DNA of 64,000 nt from Limnohabitans sp. (GCA_030158125.1 JAOATL010000003.1:26070-90069), one strand, 5' to 3'. Positions 43,779 to 53,272 are shown, numbered from the stretch's first letter. The notes: a model not told the origin generated them from the sequence alone. Program-made: numbers and translations.

Positions 43779-45982
43779 TGAACGCAGCGCTGCGCATGCA
43801 GCGAGCTTTAAGCTTGTGGGCCCTGTTGGGCCTGCTCAGCTTTGGCTTGCTGCCTTGGTACTTTCTTCAGCAAGCTTCGCTCACGCAAGCACTGCCGCAA
43901 GTGTGGGCTGGGCCCGAAACAGCCAGCGCCCTCGTGCAAGCTTTGCAACATGGCCGGCAATGGTTGTGGTCGGGTTTTGCCGGTTTGTTCATCTGTCTTG
44001 TCGGACTCATCCTGCCGACCACTGCACACCCCAAACAACAGGGCATTCTGTTGCTGACGGGCGCCTTGCTAGGGCTGTTGGGTCTGGCAGCCAGTGGTTT
44101 TGCCATTGGCGCTGTGGGCTGGGCCTTTGAATTTCTCGAGCAGTGGGCTGGCCCGTTGGCGCAAGGCCAATATGGCATGGGATGGGGGGCCGCGGGGGTT
44201 TTGCTGTCCCTGACCATTTTGTTGGGTGCTGGCATGGCCCGTTTGGGTTATTTTCGAGGTGATGTGTTCATTGCCAGCGCGGTGGTGTGCTGTGTGGTGT
44301 TGTTGGCATTGTTCGTGGTGTATCCCGTCAGCCGTTCCTTGGTGTCAGGCTTTTACACAGAAGCCGGTGAATTGAGTTTGACGTCTTTATGGGATCGCGT
44401 TGGCACGCCACGCATTTGGAGCTTGGGTTGCGTTGGCGCAGACAAACAATGTGGTGTGGCCTGGAACACCTTGGGTTTGGCCTTGGCCACTGCTGCTGGC
44501 ACCACTTTCTTGGGCACCCTCATTGCGCTGTGGGCCGAGCGCAGTGGTACCCGTTTGGGCAAGCCACTCAATGCCTTAGCGCTCATGCCTATCATCACGC
44601 CGCCGTTTGTGGTGGGTCTCGGTTTGATTTTGTTGTTTGGCCGTTCTGGTTTGGTCAATCAAGCGCTCGAATGGGCCTTCGATATTCCGCCTACGCGATG
44701 GTTCTACGGTGTGTTTGGCATTTGGTTGGCTCAAATGTTTGCGTTCACGCCCATTGCCTTCATGATCATGCGCGGTGTGGTGCAGGGCGTTAGCCCCTCA
44801 TTGGAAGAAGCCTCTCAAACCTTGCGCGCCACACGCATGCAAACCTTTTGGCGCATCACATTGCCTCTGCTCAAGCCTGGTTTGGCCAATGCCTTCTTGG
44901 TTGGCTTCATTGAAAGCATGGCCGACTTTGGCAATCCCATCATTTTGGGTGGACAGTTTTCCGTGCTGTCTACCGAAATTTTCTTTGCCATTGTGGGGGC
45001 CGCCATCGATCCTGGCATGGCGGCTGCCTTGTCTTTGGTGCTTACGGTGTTTGCCTTGGCTGTTTTTGTCATTCAGCGTCAAGTGCTCAGTGGTGCGCAG
45101 TTCACCACGGTGTCGGGCAAAGGTGATGCTGGCATTCCCCTTAATTTGCCGCCAGCAGTTTTGAATGTGTGTCGCGGTATTGCAGGACCCTGGCTGGCCT
45201 TCACCCTGGTGGTGTATGTGTTTGCATTCGCTGGCGGCTTTGTCCAAACGTGGGGCCGCGATTACACCTTCACATTGAACCACTTCAAAACGGCTTTCGA
45301 TGTGCAATGGGGCGAATTCGGTTGGGTCTGGGCAGGCACCGCTTGGAACTCATTGTTCAACACTTTGACTTTGTCTGCCATGGCGGCGCCCGTGTGCGCG
45401 GGCCTGGGTTTGTTGATGGCGTGGTTGCTGGCGCGTACCGATTTCAGCGGTAAGAACGCGTTTGAATTTGCGGCGCTGCTCACCTTTGCCATTCCGGGCA
45501 CGGTGCTGGGCGTGAGTTACATCTTGGCTTTCAATGTGCCGCCCGTGGAGCTCACCGGCACAGGTTTGGTCATTGTGCTGTGCTTTATTTTTCGCAACTT
45601 GCCGGTGGGGGTGCGAGCCGGCACGGCGGCGTTCAAGCAACTCGATCGCTCACTCGACGAAGCCTCGGTCATGCTGCGGGCCAGCACACTTACCACCATT
45701 CGGGAAGTGATTTTGCCCTTGCTCAAACCTGCTTTGGTCGCGGCACTTATTTACAGTTTTGTCAGGTCCATGACCACCGTGTCTGCTGTAATTTTCTTGG
45801 TCACGGCCAAGTACGAGTTGGCCACCACCTACATCATTGGCCGTGTAGGCAACGGTGACTATGGTGTGGCGCTGGCGTATTGCACAGTACTGATGGCGCT
45901 CATGGGGTTCATCACGGTGGTTATTCAACGTTGGGTTGGCAGCCGCGAGTTGGGCCGTAGAGAAATGAAAGCAGGAACATGA
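43778..45982 (+). CDS. Ferric iron-type ABC transporter permease (FbpB-like fused)
   Basis: 734 residues; a duplicated permease with two copies of the cytoplasmic EAA loop: EEASQTLRATRMQTFWRITLPLLKPG and DEASVMLRASTLTTIREVILPLLKPA. Twelve or more membrane helices are visible. A long N-terminal extension with four helices (about 1-180) precedes the first core, making it longer than the usual 500-600 residues. It forms the inner-membrane channel for the binding protein upstream and the ATPase downstream, and overlaps both genes by 1-4 bp. Confidence 0.9.
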   Translation: MNAALRMQRALSLWALLGLLSFGLLPWYFLQQASLTQALPQVWAGPETASALVQALQHGRQWLWSGFAGLFICLVGLILPTTAHPKQQGILLLTGALLGLLGLAASGFAIGAVGWAFEFLEQWAGPLAQGQYGMGWGAAGVLLSLTILLGAGMARLGYFRGDVFIASAVVCCVVLLALFVVYPVSRSLVSGFYTEAGELSLTSLWDRVGTPRIWSLGCVGADKQCGVAWNTLGLALATAAGTTFLGTLIALWAERSGTRLGKPLNALALMPIITPPFVVGLGLILLFGRSGLVNQALEWAFDIPPTRWFYGVFGIWLAQMFAFTPIAFMIMRGVVQGVSPSLEEASQTLRATRMQTFWRITLPLLKPGLANAFLVGFIESMADFGNPIILGGQFSVLSTEIFFAIVGAAIDPGMAAALSLVLTVFALAVFVIQRQVLSGAQFTTVSGKGDAGIPLNLPPAVLNVCRGIAGPWLAFTLVVYVFAFAGGFVQTWGRDYTFTLNHFKTAFDVQWGEFGWVWAGTAWNSLFNTLTLSAMAAPVCAGLGLLMAWLLARTDFSGKNAFEFAALLTFAIPGTVLGVSYILAFNVPPVELTGTGLVIVLCFIFRNLPVGVRAGTAAFKQLDRSLDEASVMLRASTLTTIREVILPLLKPALVAALIYSFVRSMTTVSAVIFLVTAKYELATTYIIGRVGNGDYGVALAYCTVLMALMGFITVVIQRWVGSRELGRREMKAGT

Positions 45983-47046
45983 GCTCAAATTCAACACCCG
46001 CCGTGGCTGGCATTGAGTTTCGCCAAGTCACCAAACGTTATGGCGAAGGCGATGCGCCATTGGTGGTCAAAGGCATAGACTTTGTGGTGCCCAAAGGCAC
46101 ACTCACCACCTTGCTGGGTCCATCTGGTTGCGGCAAGACCACCACCTTGCGCATGATTGCGGGTTTGGAAACGGTCAGCGGCGGTCAAATTTTGATTGAT
46201 GGCCAAGATGTGACGCACTTAGGGCCCGCCGAGCGCAACGTCAGCATGGTGTTTCAAAGCTATGCATTGTTTCCGCACATGTCGGTCATTGACAACGTGC
46301 GCTACGGCCTCAAGGTCAGCGGTGTGTCTGTGACTGAAGCCACCGAGCGAGCGCATGTTGCGCTGGAAAATGTAGGCCTCAAGGGTTTTGACAATCGCTT
46401 GCCTAGTGAGTTGTCTGGTGGCCAGCAGCAACGCGTGGCCGTGGCGCGGGCGCTGGTGCTGGAGCCCTCTGTGTTGTTGTTTGATGAGCCACTGTCCAAC
46501 TTGGATGCGCGCTTGCGCCGCTCTATGCGAGACGAAATTCGAAGCTTGCAGCAACGTTTGAGCCTCACGGTGGCCTATGTCACCCACGATCAAAGCGAGG
46601 CCTTGGCCGTCAGCGATCAAATCATTGTGATGGACGCAGGCACCATTGCGCAGTCCGGTGGACCGGAAGATTTGTACGAGCGTCCTGTGTCCGAGTTTGT
46701 GGCGGGCTTTATGGGTGAGGCCATGCTGTTCCAAGGCCAAGTCAATGCGCAAGGTCTTGTGAGTGTGGGGCCGTTGCAGTTTCAAACACGTCAAGCAGTG
46801 AAGGCTGGTCACGTGACGGCCGCTATTCGTCCTGAAGCTTGGACTGTAGTGCCTGCACAAGGTGCAGCGCTCACGGGTGTTTTGCACAAGAAAGCCTACT
46901 TGGGTAGCACCCTTGAACTCAGCTTCGACACCGCGCTGGGGCCCTTGTTTGTGGTCACCTCCGACCTGTCGCAAGATTGGACTTTGGGCATGACACTGGG
47001 CTTGACGCTCACAGGCCGCGGTGTGTCGGTGGTTTCTCGCGTTTAA
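45979..47046 (+). CDS. Ferric iron-type ABC transporter ATP-binding protein (FbpC-like)
   Basis: 355 residues. The ATPase domain (about 1-240) has Walker A GPSGCGKTTTLRM, FQSYALFPHMSV, signature LSGGQQQRVAVARAL, Walker B LLFDEPLSNLDA and the switch VTHDQSEALA. The C-terminal TOBE domain (about 270-350) contains VTAAIRPEAW. It overlaps the permease by 4 bp (ATGA, 45979-45982). It completes a three-gene importer. Confidence 0.93.
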   Translation: MSSNSTPAVAGIEFRQVTKRYGEGDAPLVVKGIDFVVPKGTLTTLLGPSGCGKTTTLRMIAGLETVSGGQILIDGQDVTHLGPAERNVSMVFQSYALFPHMSVIDNVRYGLKVSGVSVTEATERAHVALENVGLKGFDNRLPSELSGGQQQRVAVARALVLEPSVLLFDEPLSNLDARLRRSMRDEIRSLQQRLSLTVAYVTHDQSEALAVSDQIIVMDAGTIAQSGGPEDLYERPVSEFVAGFMGEAMLFQGQVNAQGLVSVGPLQFQTRQAVKAGHVTAAIRPEAWTVVPAQGAALTGVLHKKAYLGSTLELSFDTALGPLFVVTSDLSQDWTLGMTLGLTLTGRGVSVVSRV

Positions 47047-47063
47047 TTTTTTGAAAGTAATTC

Positions 47064-47690
47064 ATGGCAATTGTGTTTGATTTGGGGGGTGTGGTTTTCA
47101 AGTGGAAACCTTTGGAGCTGTTGCAGGACATTTTTCCAGAGCGTGCGCCCAATGAAGTGGCTGCAAAGCAATGGGCCGATCAAATTTTTGAAAGTTTCAA
47201 TCCATTAAGCGATTGGGCGCAGTTCGATTTGGGTCTGATTGAGCCCGATGCTTTGGCTGCCAAAATTTCAAAGCGTGTGGGTATTCCTGAAGCCGACATG
47301 CACTTGTTGATCGCCAGTATCCCGCCGCACATGGTGCCGCAACCTGGCACAGTGGCCATCATTTCAGATTTGAAGGCAGCAGGGCACCCGTTGTTCTTTT
47401 TGTCCAACATGCCTGCAGGTTATGCACATCATCTTGAAAGTTCGCACGATTTTTTCCGCCATTTTTCAGATGGAATTTTTTCTGCCCGCATTCAACAAAT
47501 TAAGCCGCAATTGCCCATCTTCCAAAGTGCCAATGCGCGTTTTGGTGTGTCGGGCAAAGAGACCGTGTTCATTGACGATGTGCAACACAACATCGATGCG
47601 GCCCACGCGCATGGCTGGACCGGTTTGCGTTTCGATGAACCTTCGCAAGTGCGCCGCGACCTGGTGGCCATGGGCTTGTTAGCAGCCTGA
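47064..47690 (+). CDS. HAD-family hydrolase (YihX-like)
   Basis: 208 residues. HAD motif I is FDLGGVVF (nucleophile Asp near residue 6), motif II LFFLSNMP, motif III Lys in QIKPQLPIF and motif IV FIDDVQHNIDAA. A four-helix cap lies between motifs I and II. The pattern matches phosphatases of the YihX type; the substrate is unknown. It begins 17 bp after the iron ATPase gene, so it may be read from the same transcript, and converges with hemH. Confidence 0.85.
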   Translation: MAIVFDLGGVVFKWKPLELLQDIFPERAPNEVAAKQWADQIFESFNPLSDWAQFDLGLIEPDALAAKISKRVGIPEADMHLLIASIPPHMVPQPGTVAIISDLKAAGHPLFFLSNMPAGYAHHLESSHDFFRHFSDGIFSARIQQIKPQLPIFQSANARFGVSGKETVFIDDVQHNIDAAHAHGWTGLRFDEPSQVRRDLVAMGLLAA

Positions 47691-47711
47691 TGCCTCAGGC
47701 CATTGCATCAG
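47685..47711. terminator. Possible hairpin between convergent genes
   Basis: GCCTGA-TGCC-TCAGGC (47685-47700) overlaps a second possible pairing, CTGATGC with GCATCAG (47687-47693 with 47705-47711). It lies between the convergent HAD and hemH stops. No T-run follows on either strand, so termination is uncertain. Confidence 0.35.
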
Positions 47712-47731
47712 TTACCTAGAGCGATTCAGCG

Positions 47732-48832
47732 TCAGTCTTTGGCACCCAGTGCCAATGCGCGCCCACGCGATTGGGCAGATGCCGAAACCTGTTCACTTGC
47801 CGTCTTGCTGGCCGTTGGCCAGCCTTGCAGGTGCTGTTCACAAATGCTTGTCAAAGCATTGATCCAAATGGGCTCGTCGTTCAAGCACGGAATGTAGTGG
47901 AAGGTTTTGCCGCCTGCGTGCAAAAACGCCTCGCGCGCTTCCATGCTGATTTCTTCCAAAGTTTCCAAACAATCGCCTGTAAAACCTGGGCACACCACAT
48001 CCACACTGTGTGTGCCAGCTTGGGCCATGGCAATGAGTGTGGGCTCGGTGTAGGGCTCTAACCATTTTGCTTTGCCAAAGCGTGATTGAAATGTGACTTT
48101 GTACTGGGTTTTGTCGAGCCCCAATTTCTCCGCCAACAAGCGGCCTGTTTTGTAACACTCACAGTGGTAGGGGTCGCCTAGGTGCAAAGTGCGCTCGGGC
48201 ACACCATGAAAACTCATCACCAGTTGTTCGGCTTTGCCGTGTGTCGCCCAATGGTTTTGAATGCGCGTGGCCAAGGCTTGGATGTAGCCAGGGTCGTCAT
48301 GGTAGTGATTCACAAATCGAAACTCTGGCAGGTTGCGAGTGGTCAGACCCCAACGGTAGACCGCGTCAAAGACGGGGGCAGTGGTGGTGCCACTGTATTG
48401 AGGGTAGGCGGGCACCATCAAAATGCGCGTCACGCCTTCAAGGCGCAGGGCATCTATTTGCGCGGCAATGCTGGGCTGCCCATAGGTCATGGCGTATTTG
48501 ACCACCACCTCATGACCGCGTTGTTTGAGTTGCTCGGCCAGGCCTTGGGCTTGTTTGTCGGTCCAAACGCGCAAAGGCGAGCCTTCAGTTGTCCAAATGC
48601 TGGCGTACTTGGCGGCCGATTTGGCGGGGCGCACCCGCAAGATGATGCCGTGCAAGATCAGCCACCAAATGGCTTTGGGAATTTCGACCACACGGGCGTC
48701 GCCTAAAAACTGAGCCAAGTACTGACGCAGCGCAGGGGCTGTGGGTTCTGCGGGGGTGCCAAGGTTGCAATACAGCACCGCTGTTTTTGCAGTTTGACCA
48801 TGTTGGAAGGGGGGTTCTTTTTGGAATGCCAT
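47732..48832 (-). CDS. hemH: Ferrochelatase
   Basis: 366 residues. Inserts Fe(II) into protoporphyrin IX, the last step of haem synthesis. Family landmarks: AVLYCNLGTPAEPTAPALRQYLAQFL at the start, then YPQYSGTTTAPVFDAV, catalytic His in MSFHGVPERTLHLGDPY, and CPGFTGDCLETLEEISMEAREAF near the end. The C-terminus has an additional Ser/Ala tail (SKTASEQVSASAQ). No [2Fe-2S] cysteine cluster is evident at the end. It diverges from the next HAD gene with only 18 bp between start codons, so promoters must overlap coding regions. Confidence 0.93.
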   Translation of the reverse strand: MAFQKEPPFQHGQTAKTAVLYCNLGTPAEPTAPALRQYLAQFLGDARVVEIPKAIWWLILHGIILRVRPAKSAAKYASIWTTEGSPLRVWTDKQAQGLAEQLKQRGHEVVVKYAMTYGQPSIAAQIDALRLEGVTRILMVPAYPQYSGTTTAPVFDAVYRWGLTTRNLPEFRFVNHYHDDPGYIQALATRIQNHWATHGKAEQLVMSFHGVPERTLHLGDPYHCECYKTGRLLAEKLGLDKTQYKVTFQSRFGKAKWLEPYTEPTLIAMAQAGTHSVDVVCPGFTGDCLETLEEISMEAREAFLHAGGKTFHYIPCLNDEPIWINALTSICEQHLQGWPTASKTASEQVSASAQSRGRALALGAKD

Positions 48833-48850
48833 GCGTTATTCTCTCCCACC

Positions 48851-49558
48851 ATGATCGACTTTTCAAAAATTAAGGCCATCTCTCTCGATTTAGACGACAC
48901 CTTGTGGCCCGTTTGGCCCACCATAGGTCGTGCTGAAGAGACCTTGGCCCAGTGGCTTGCCGAGAAAGCGCCGCTCACGTTGCCCTTGTGTGCCATTCCA
49001 GGTTACCAACGGCAAATCAGAGAAGAAATGCCCGCCTTGCGCCCCGACCTGGGCAACGACTTGTCGGCATTGCGCCGCGAAGCCATTCGCGTGTTGTTGC
49101 AGCGCGCTGGCGAGGACCCTGCCTTGGCCGAGCCCGCTTTTGACGTGTTTTTTGAAGCGAGGCAGAAGGTCATATTTTTTGAAGATGCCTTGCCAGCCCT
49201 TCAGTTTTTGAAAGCCAAGTACCCCTTGGTGGCGCTGTCCAATGGCAACGCCGACATTTGCAAAGTGGGCCTTGAGGCCTACTTTGATGCGGCTTTCAAT
49301 CCCATCAATTTGGGCGTGGGCAAACCCGATCCCAAGATGTTCCATGCAGGCGCGCAGGCCCTTGGGGTCTTGCCAGAAGAGGTGCTGCACATTGGCGATG
49401 ATCCGCATTTGGATGTGTTGGCCGCTCAGCGCGCAGGCCTGCAAGCCGTATGGGTCAATCGTGAAGAAAAATTGTGGACTCATGAAGTTCATCCTGCACC
49501 GTTCACGGTGATTAACTTAAAAGAGCTGTGCCAAGCATGGCCCCTTTCAACTCAATGA
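48851..49558 (+). CDS. HAD-family hydrolase (YigB-like)
   Basis: 235 residues. Motif I is DLDDTLWPVWPT (nucleophile Asp near 15), motif II LVALSNGN, motif III GKPDPKMF, motif IV HIGDDPHLDVLAAQRAG. The helical cap lies between motifs I and II. This is the pattern of YigB-like phosphatases, some of which dephosphorylate flavin precursors, but the substrate cannot be read from sequence. ATG 48851 is preferred; an in-frame extension to 48794 would overlap hemH. Confidence 0.85.
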   Translation: MIDFSKIKAISLDLDDTLWPVWPTIGRAEETLAQWLAEKAPLTLPLCAIPGYQRQIREEMPALRPDLGNDLSALRREAIRVLLQRAGEDPALAEPAFDVFFEARQKVIFFEDALPALQFLKAKYPLVALSNGNADICKVGLEAYFDAAFNPINLGVGKPDPKMFHAGAQALGVLPEEVLHIGDDPHLDVLAAQRAGLQAVWVNREEKLWTHEVHPAPFTVINLKELCQAWPLSTQ

Positions 49559-49574
49559 CAACTGGCGTAACGAC

Positions 49575-50225
49575 ATGACTTTGAAAATTTATGGCATTGG
49601 TGCATCTCGCGCAGTGCGTCCATTGTGGGCCGCTGCCGAATTGGGTTTGAAGTTTGAGCATGTGTCTATGCCTTATCAGGGCGGCGCAACGCGAACGCCC
49701 GAATTTTTGGCGCTTAACCCCAATGGCCACATTCCCGTCGTTGAAGACATCCGACCCGAAGGCAAAGTGACCGTGTGGGAAAGCATGGCCTGTACGTTGT
49801 ATGTGGCCAAGGTGCATGGCAAAGCCGATGGTCAGTCCATCACGCCTTCGACACCCCAAGAAGAAGCCGATGCCTTGCGCTGGAGTTTTTGGACTGTGAC
49901 AGAGGTCGAGAAAGATGCCTTGACCGTGTTGATGCACCGCTTGGCCATGCCCGCAGATCAACGCAAACCCGAATTGGCCGATGCCGCAGAACAAAGGCTG
50001 CGCGTGCCTTGTCGTGTTTTGGAAGCGCACCTCAAAGCCCAAGCTGTCGTTGGCGCCCATTATTTGGCGGGCAAGCGTTTTACGGTGGCAGACTTGTGCG
50101 TGGCCAGCGTTTTGGTCTGGGCCAAATCATCAGCCCTGTTGATGGCTGAGTTTCCATTGCTCAAAGTTTGGTTGGAAACTTGCGTGGGCCGTCCTGGTTT
50201 TGCAGCATCACGCAAGCTGGCTTGA
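49575..50225 (+). CDS. Glutathione S-transferase family protein
   Basis: 216 residues. The thioredoxin-like N-domain (about 1-82) has LKIYGIGASRAVRPLWAAAELGLKFEHV and the glutathione-binding NPNGHIPVVED loop with the cis-Pro, then WESMACTLYVA. The helical C-domain has LAGKRFTVADLCVASVL. Cytoplasmic; conjugation or peroxidase activity is expected but the substrate is unknown. It starts 16 bp after the HAD gene. Its end overlaps the 3' end of hpnE by 18 bp in convergent orientation. Confidence 0.88.
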   Translation: MTLKIYGIGASRAVRPLWAAAELGLKFEHVSMPYQGGATRTPEFLALNPNGHIPVVEDIRPEGKVTVWESMACTLYVAKVHGKADGQSITPSTPQEEADALRWSFWTVTEVEKDALTVLMHRLAMPADQRKPELADAAEQRLRVPCRVLEAHLKAQAVVGAHYLAGKRFTVADLCVASVLVWAKSSALLMAEFPLLKVWLETCVGRPGFAASRKLA

Positions 50226-51566
50226 GTGGGCTTGTTGGCCGGCTTCAATGCCCGACATCACCGCACCTTCTAAGGTGGCGGGGTACGGGCCTGACACGTA
50301 ATCACCACACACAGCAATGCCCTCAAATGGATGGGGGCTGGGTCGGTGCAGTTGCGGTGTGCAGGCAAACGTGGCGCGTTTTTCAATCACGGTTTGCAAC
50401 ACTTGAAGCCCGTCGATACTTTGCGCAGAGGCGTTCAGGATGCGCAGCAAGTCTTTGGCCTGCTGCAGTACTTTGGCTGTCAGTCCTTGTTTGCTGTCTT
50501 GTGCGGCGCTGACCACAAAGGCCAACAAGCCTGGTGTGTTGTGTTTGGCCATCATTTGGCCGCGGTCAAACACAAATTGAGCAGGAGCCTCAGTGCTTGA
50601 AGAAAGTGACAGCATGGGCTGTGGCAATGTGACATCCGTCGTCGCTTGGACGTAGACCGTGGCAATGGCTTCGTGCGACATGGCATTGGCCATGTGAGCC
50701 CAAGTGGGGTTGAGTGGCGCCACCAAAGTCGCTGCGTCCCACGCGGGGGTGGCCAACACAAGTTGATCAAATGGCTCATTCAAAATTTGCCAGCGCGCGC
50801 TACCCGGCTCGTTCAATGTGAGCGTCTCAACGCGCGTGCCCAACAGGCATCTGGCCCCATGGGCTTCAAGCCATTGAATGGCCGCATGAGGGAAGACCTC
50901 GCCCAATTCTTGTCGCGGCAACAACAAGTCGGCGCTGCCGGGTGGACCGAAGACGGCATCTTTCAAAACACGCAAGAACACCGAGCCACTGGCTTGATGC
51001 GCCGGTGTGTTCAAGGCCGAGACACACAAGGGCTCTATCAGGTCTTGCCAAATTTGTGGCGACAAGTCGTGACACACCTCGCGTACGGTGAAGGTCTCGT
51101 CACATTCAAATTGCATGCGTTGCCAACGCCAAGCTGTTTGCAGCAATGACCATTTGTCTACGGCTTGCCATCCTTTGGCACGCGCAATGCCCCAGAGCAA
51201 ATTGAAGGGAAAGGGCGCTTGCGGCAGAGACAGTCCTCGGCCATGCACATCTTTTAAGTTCAGTGGCATGCGCCGCAAGGCTTGTTCTGGGTTCACGCCC
51301 ACCGTGCGCATCATGTTCAAGGTGTGCTGGTAGGCACCAATCAAAATGTGTTGGCCATTGTCTAGGGCAGGGCGGTTTGGCAATGATGGGGGCAACGATC
51401 TGGCGCGGCCACCCCACTGGCGACTGGCTTCCAACAATGTGACGGCATGCCCGCGCTGAACGGCCGTGATGGCTGCTGCAAGGCCAGCCCAACCACCGCC
51501 AATGACGGCAATCTTTTGCGCTTGTGTCAAAGCCGTCCTAGCGCTTGCACTTTCCATGCAAGCCAA
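50208..51566 (-). CDS. hpnE: Hydroxysqualene dehydroxylase (HpnE)
   Basis: 452 residues, flavin amine oxidase fold. The dinucleotide-binding motif IAVIGGGWAGLAAAI is near residue 20, followed by LLEASRQWGGRARS and DNGQHILIGAYQHTLNMM. The C-terminus has IAVCGDYVSGPYPATLEGAVMSGIEAG, a typical FAD-contact segment. HpnE reduces hydroxysqualene to squalene, the last step of the HpnCDE route. It overlaps hpnD by about 30-40 bp, depending on whether ATG 51566 or 51557 is used. Confidence 0.92.
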   Translation of the reverse strand: MACMESASARTALTQAQKIAVIGGGWAGLAAAITAVQRGHAVTLLEASRQWGGRARSLPPSLPNRPALDNGQHILIGAYQHTLNMMRTVGVNPEQALRRMPLNLKDVHGRGLSLPQAPFPFNLLWGIARAKGWQAVDKWSLLQTAWRWQRMQFECDETFTVREVCHDLSPQIWQDLIEPLCVSALNTPAHQASGSVFLRVLKDAVFGPPGSADLLLPRQELGEVFPHAAIQWLEAHGARCLLGTRVETLTLNEPGSARWQILNEPFDQLVLATPAWDAATLVAPLNPTWAHMANAMSHEAIATVYVQATTDVTLPQPMLSLSSSTEAPAQFVFDRGQMMAKHNTPGLLAFVVSAAQDSKQGLTAKVLQQAKDLLRILNASAQSIDGLQVLQTVIEKRATFACTPQLHRPSPHPFEGIAVCGDYVSGPYPATLEGAVMSGIEAGQQAHSSQLA

Positions 51567-52366
51567 AGCTTTCGCAAAGGCGTGAGTGAAATGCGCTGGT
51601 GTAAAACTTGAAAGTTGTCGGCTTCAATTTCACGCAACAAAGTTCTGTAAATGCTGGCCATCATGAGGCCAGGTTTTTGAGCGCGCTTGTCTGCAGCAGG
51701 TAACATGGCAAATGCCTCATCGTACAAACGGTGCGCGCGTGCGGCCTGAAATTTCATGAGGGCCGTGAAGCGGTTTGAGTACTGACGCTGCATGAGATCT
51801 TGCGCTTTCACGTCAAACTGTTTGAGCTCGTCAATGGGCAGGTAAATGCGGCCGCGCAGTGCGTCCTCACCGACATCGCGCAAGATGTTGGTCAATTGAA
51901 ATGCCAAACCCAAGGTGTGTGCATACTGTGTGGTGGCTGGATCGGTTTGGCCAAAAATTTTCGCAGCCACTTCCCCCACCACACCAGCCACCAAGTGGCA
52001 ATAGCGTTTCAAGCCTGCGTAGTCCAAATAACGCGTTTGACTCAGGTCCATCTGGCAACCTTCAATCACCGACAACAGATGTTGCGACTCAATGCCATAG
52101 ACCTTCACGTGCGGCATCAAGGCATGCATCACAGGGTGTGTGGCATTTCCGTCAAAGGCCTGAATCACTTCTTTTTGCCACCACGCCAGGGTGCTTTGCG
52201 CCACGCTGGGGTCGGAAATTTCATCGACCACGTCGTCAACTTCCCGGCAAAATGCATAGAAAGCGGTGATGGCCGCGCGTCGCTCAGCGGGTAAAAACAG
52301 GAAGGCGTAATAGAAACTGCTGCCAGAGCTGGCCGCCTTTTGTTGAACGTACTCTTGGGGTGTCAT
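51527..52366 (-). CDS. hpnD: Presqualene diphosphate synthase (HpnD)
   Basis: 279 residues, trans-isoprenyl diphosphate synthase fold. Two aspartate-rich motifs are visible: DDVVDE near residue 50 and the second in LTNILRDVGEDALRGRIYLP. The start SSGSSFYYAFLFLPAERRAA is conserved in the family. HpnD joins two farnesyl diphosphates to presqualene diphosphate. ATG 52366 is chosen because homologues begin MTPxEYVQ; an upstream frame to 52435 would overlap hpnC. It lies 26 bp after hpnC. Confidence 0.93.
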   Translation of the reverse strand: MTPQEYVQQKAASSGSSFYYAFLFLPAERRAAITAFYAFCREVDDVVDEISDPSVAQSTLAWWQKEVIQAFDGNATHPVMHALMPHVKVYGIESQHLLSVIEGCQMDLSQTRYLDYAGLKRYCHLVAGVVGEVAAKIFGQTDPATTQYAHTLGLAFQLTNILRDVGEDALRGRIYLPIDELKQFDVKAQDLMQRQYSNRFTALMKFQAARAHRLYDEAFAMLPAADKRAQKPGLMMASIYRTLLREIEADNFQVLHQRISLTPLRKLWLAWKVQALGRL

Positions 52367-52392
52367 GGTGCTCGATTCTCCCACTGTCTGGC

Positions 52393-53223
52393 TTACATCC
52401 AGAGGCTTCGCCAAAACATCAGTGGAATATCCCACAGACGCAATTGCGGCCGAATGTGCATGGCCCTAGGTCCCAGCTTGCGGACTTTTTCAAGGATGCG
52501 CAGACCCCCTTGCACCACCAAGCGAAGTTCCCAGCCGGCGCGGCCAGGAACTTGGTGAACCAGGGGGGCGCCCGACATCATCAGGTCATGTGCATGCAAG
52601 CACAGCGATTCAATCAATTCGGTCTGATTCAGCTTGGCAGCCAGATCCTGAGGTAAGTAGAAACGACCGCGCGGAATGTCTTCGCTCAAATCTTGCCAAA
52701 AATTGATCAATTGCAGTGCGCTGCAAATGGCATCGCTTTTCGCAAGTGCGCTCTCATCATGGACAGCATACAAGTGCAACAACAGCCTGCCCACAGGGTT
52801 GGCCGATAGTTTGCAATACCGGAGCAGGGCGGGTAAGTCTGCGTAGTTGCTGCCCTGCTCGCTGGCGGTGACATCTTGTTCAAAGGCTTTGAGCAAGTCG
52901 TCCAGCAACTCAACAGGCAAAGCTTTGTCCACAATGACTTGGTGCAAAGGCACAAAAATGGCGGGGTGGAACGCTGTCGTCAAAATTGTTCCGTGCAATG
53001 CTTGGCGAAAGTCTTCCAGTTCTTGAAGCCTTTGCGCCGTTGTCATCTGCCCCTCGTCGGCAATGTCATCGGCTGCACGCGCAAAGGCATAGATGGCTGC
53101 AATGGCAGGACGCAAGGCAGGGGGGCACAGCCATGATGCCACCGGAAAATTTTCTGGATGGGTCACTGGAAGCGCTTGGACTTCGGCGGATGGATGAGTA
53201 GAGGAGGCCATGAATCCTTGCAT
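52393..53223 (-). CDS. hpnC: Hydroxysqualene synthase (HpnC)
   Basis: 276 residues, same fold as HpnD. Motifs: HPENFPVASWLCPPALRPAIAA, first Asp-rich DDIADE, and the second in INFWQDLSEDIPRGRFYLP. HpnC converts presqualene diphosphate to hydroxysqualene. ATG 53211 is an alternative start. It heads the hpnCDE operon. No squalene-hopene cyclase is in the window, so the end product (hopanoid or other) is not shown here. Confidence 0.92.
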   Translation of the reverse strand: MQGFMASSTHPSAEVQALPVTHPENFPVASWLCPPALRPAIAAIYAFARAADDIADEGQMTTAQRLQELEDFRQALHGTILTTAFHPAIFVPLHQVIVDKALPVELLDDLLKAFEQDVTASEQGSNYADLPALLRYCKLSANPVGRLLLHLYAVHDESALAKSDAICSALQLINFWQDLSEDIPRGRFYLPQDLAAKLNQTELIESLCLHAHDLMMSGAPLVHQVPGRAGWELRLVVQGGLRILEKVRKLGPRAMHIRPQLRLWDIPLMFWRSLWM

Positions 53224-53229
53224 TTTCGC

Positions 53230-53258
53230 TTGACAAGCCTCATGGATTACCCTAAATT
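53230..53258 (+). promoter_or_regulatory. Sigma70 promoter of the RND pump operon
   Basis: TTGACA (53230-53235), 17-bp spacer, TAAATT (53253-53258). Transcription would start near 53265, about 25 bases before ATG 53290. Confidence 0.65.
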
Positions 53259-53272
53259 ACTAACCAGTCAGT
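53259..53272. promoter_or_regulatory. TetR/AcrR-like operator
   Basis: ACTAACCAGTCAGT: half-sites ACTAAC and GTCAGT form an imperfect inverted repeat (five of six match). It directly follows the -10 and covers the start of transcription, the position of a repressor site. The sequence resembles operators of AcrR/TtgR-type regulators. No tetR gene is in the window. Confidence 0.5.
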
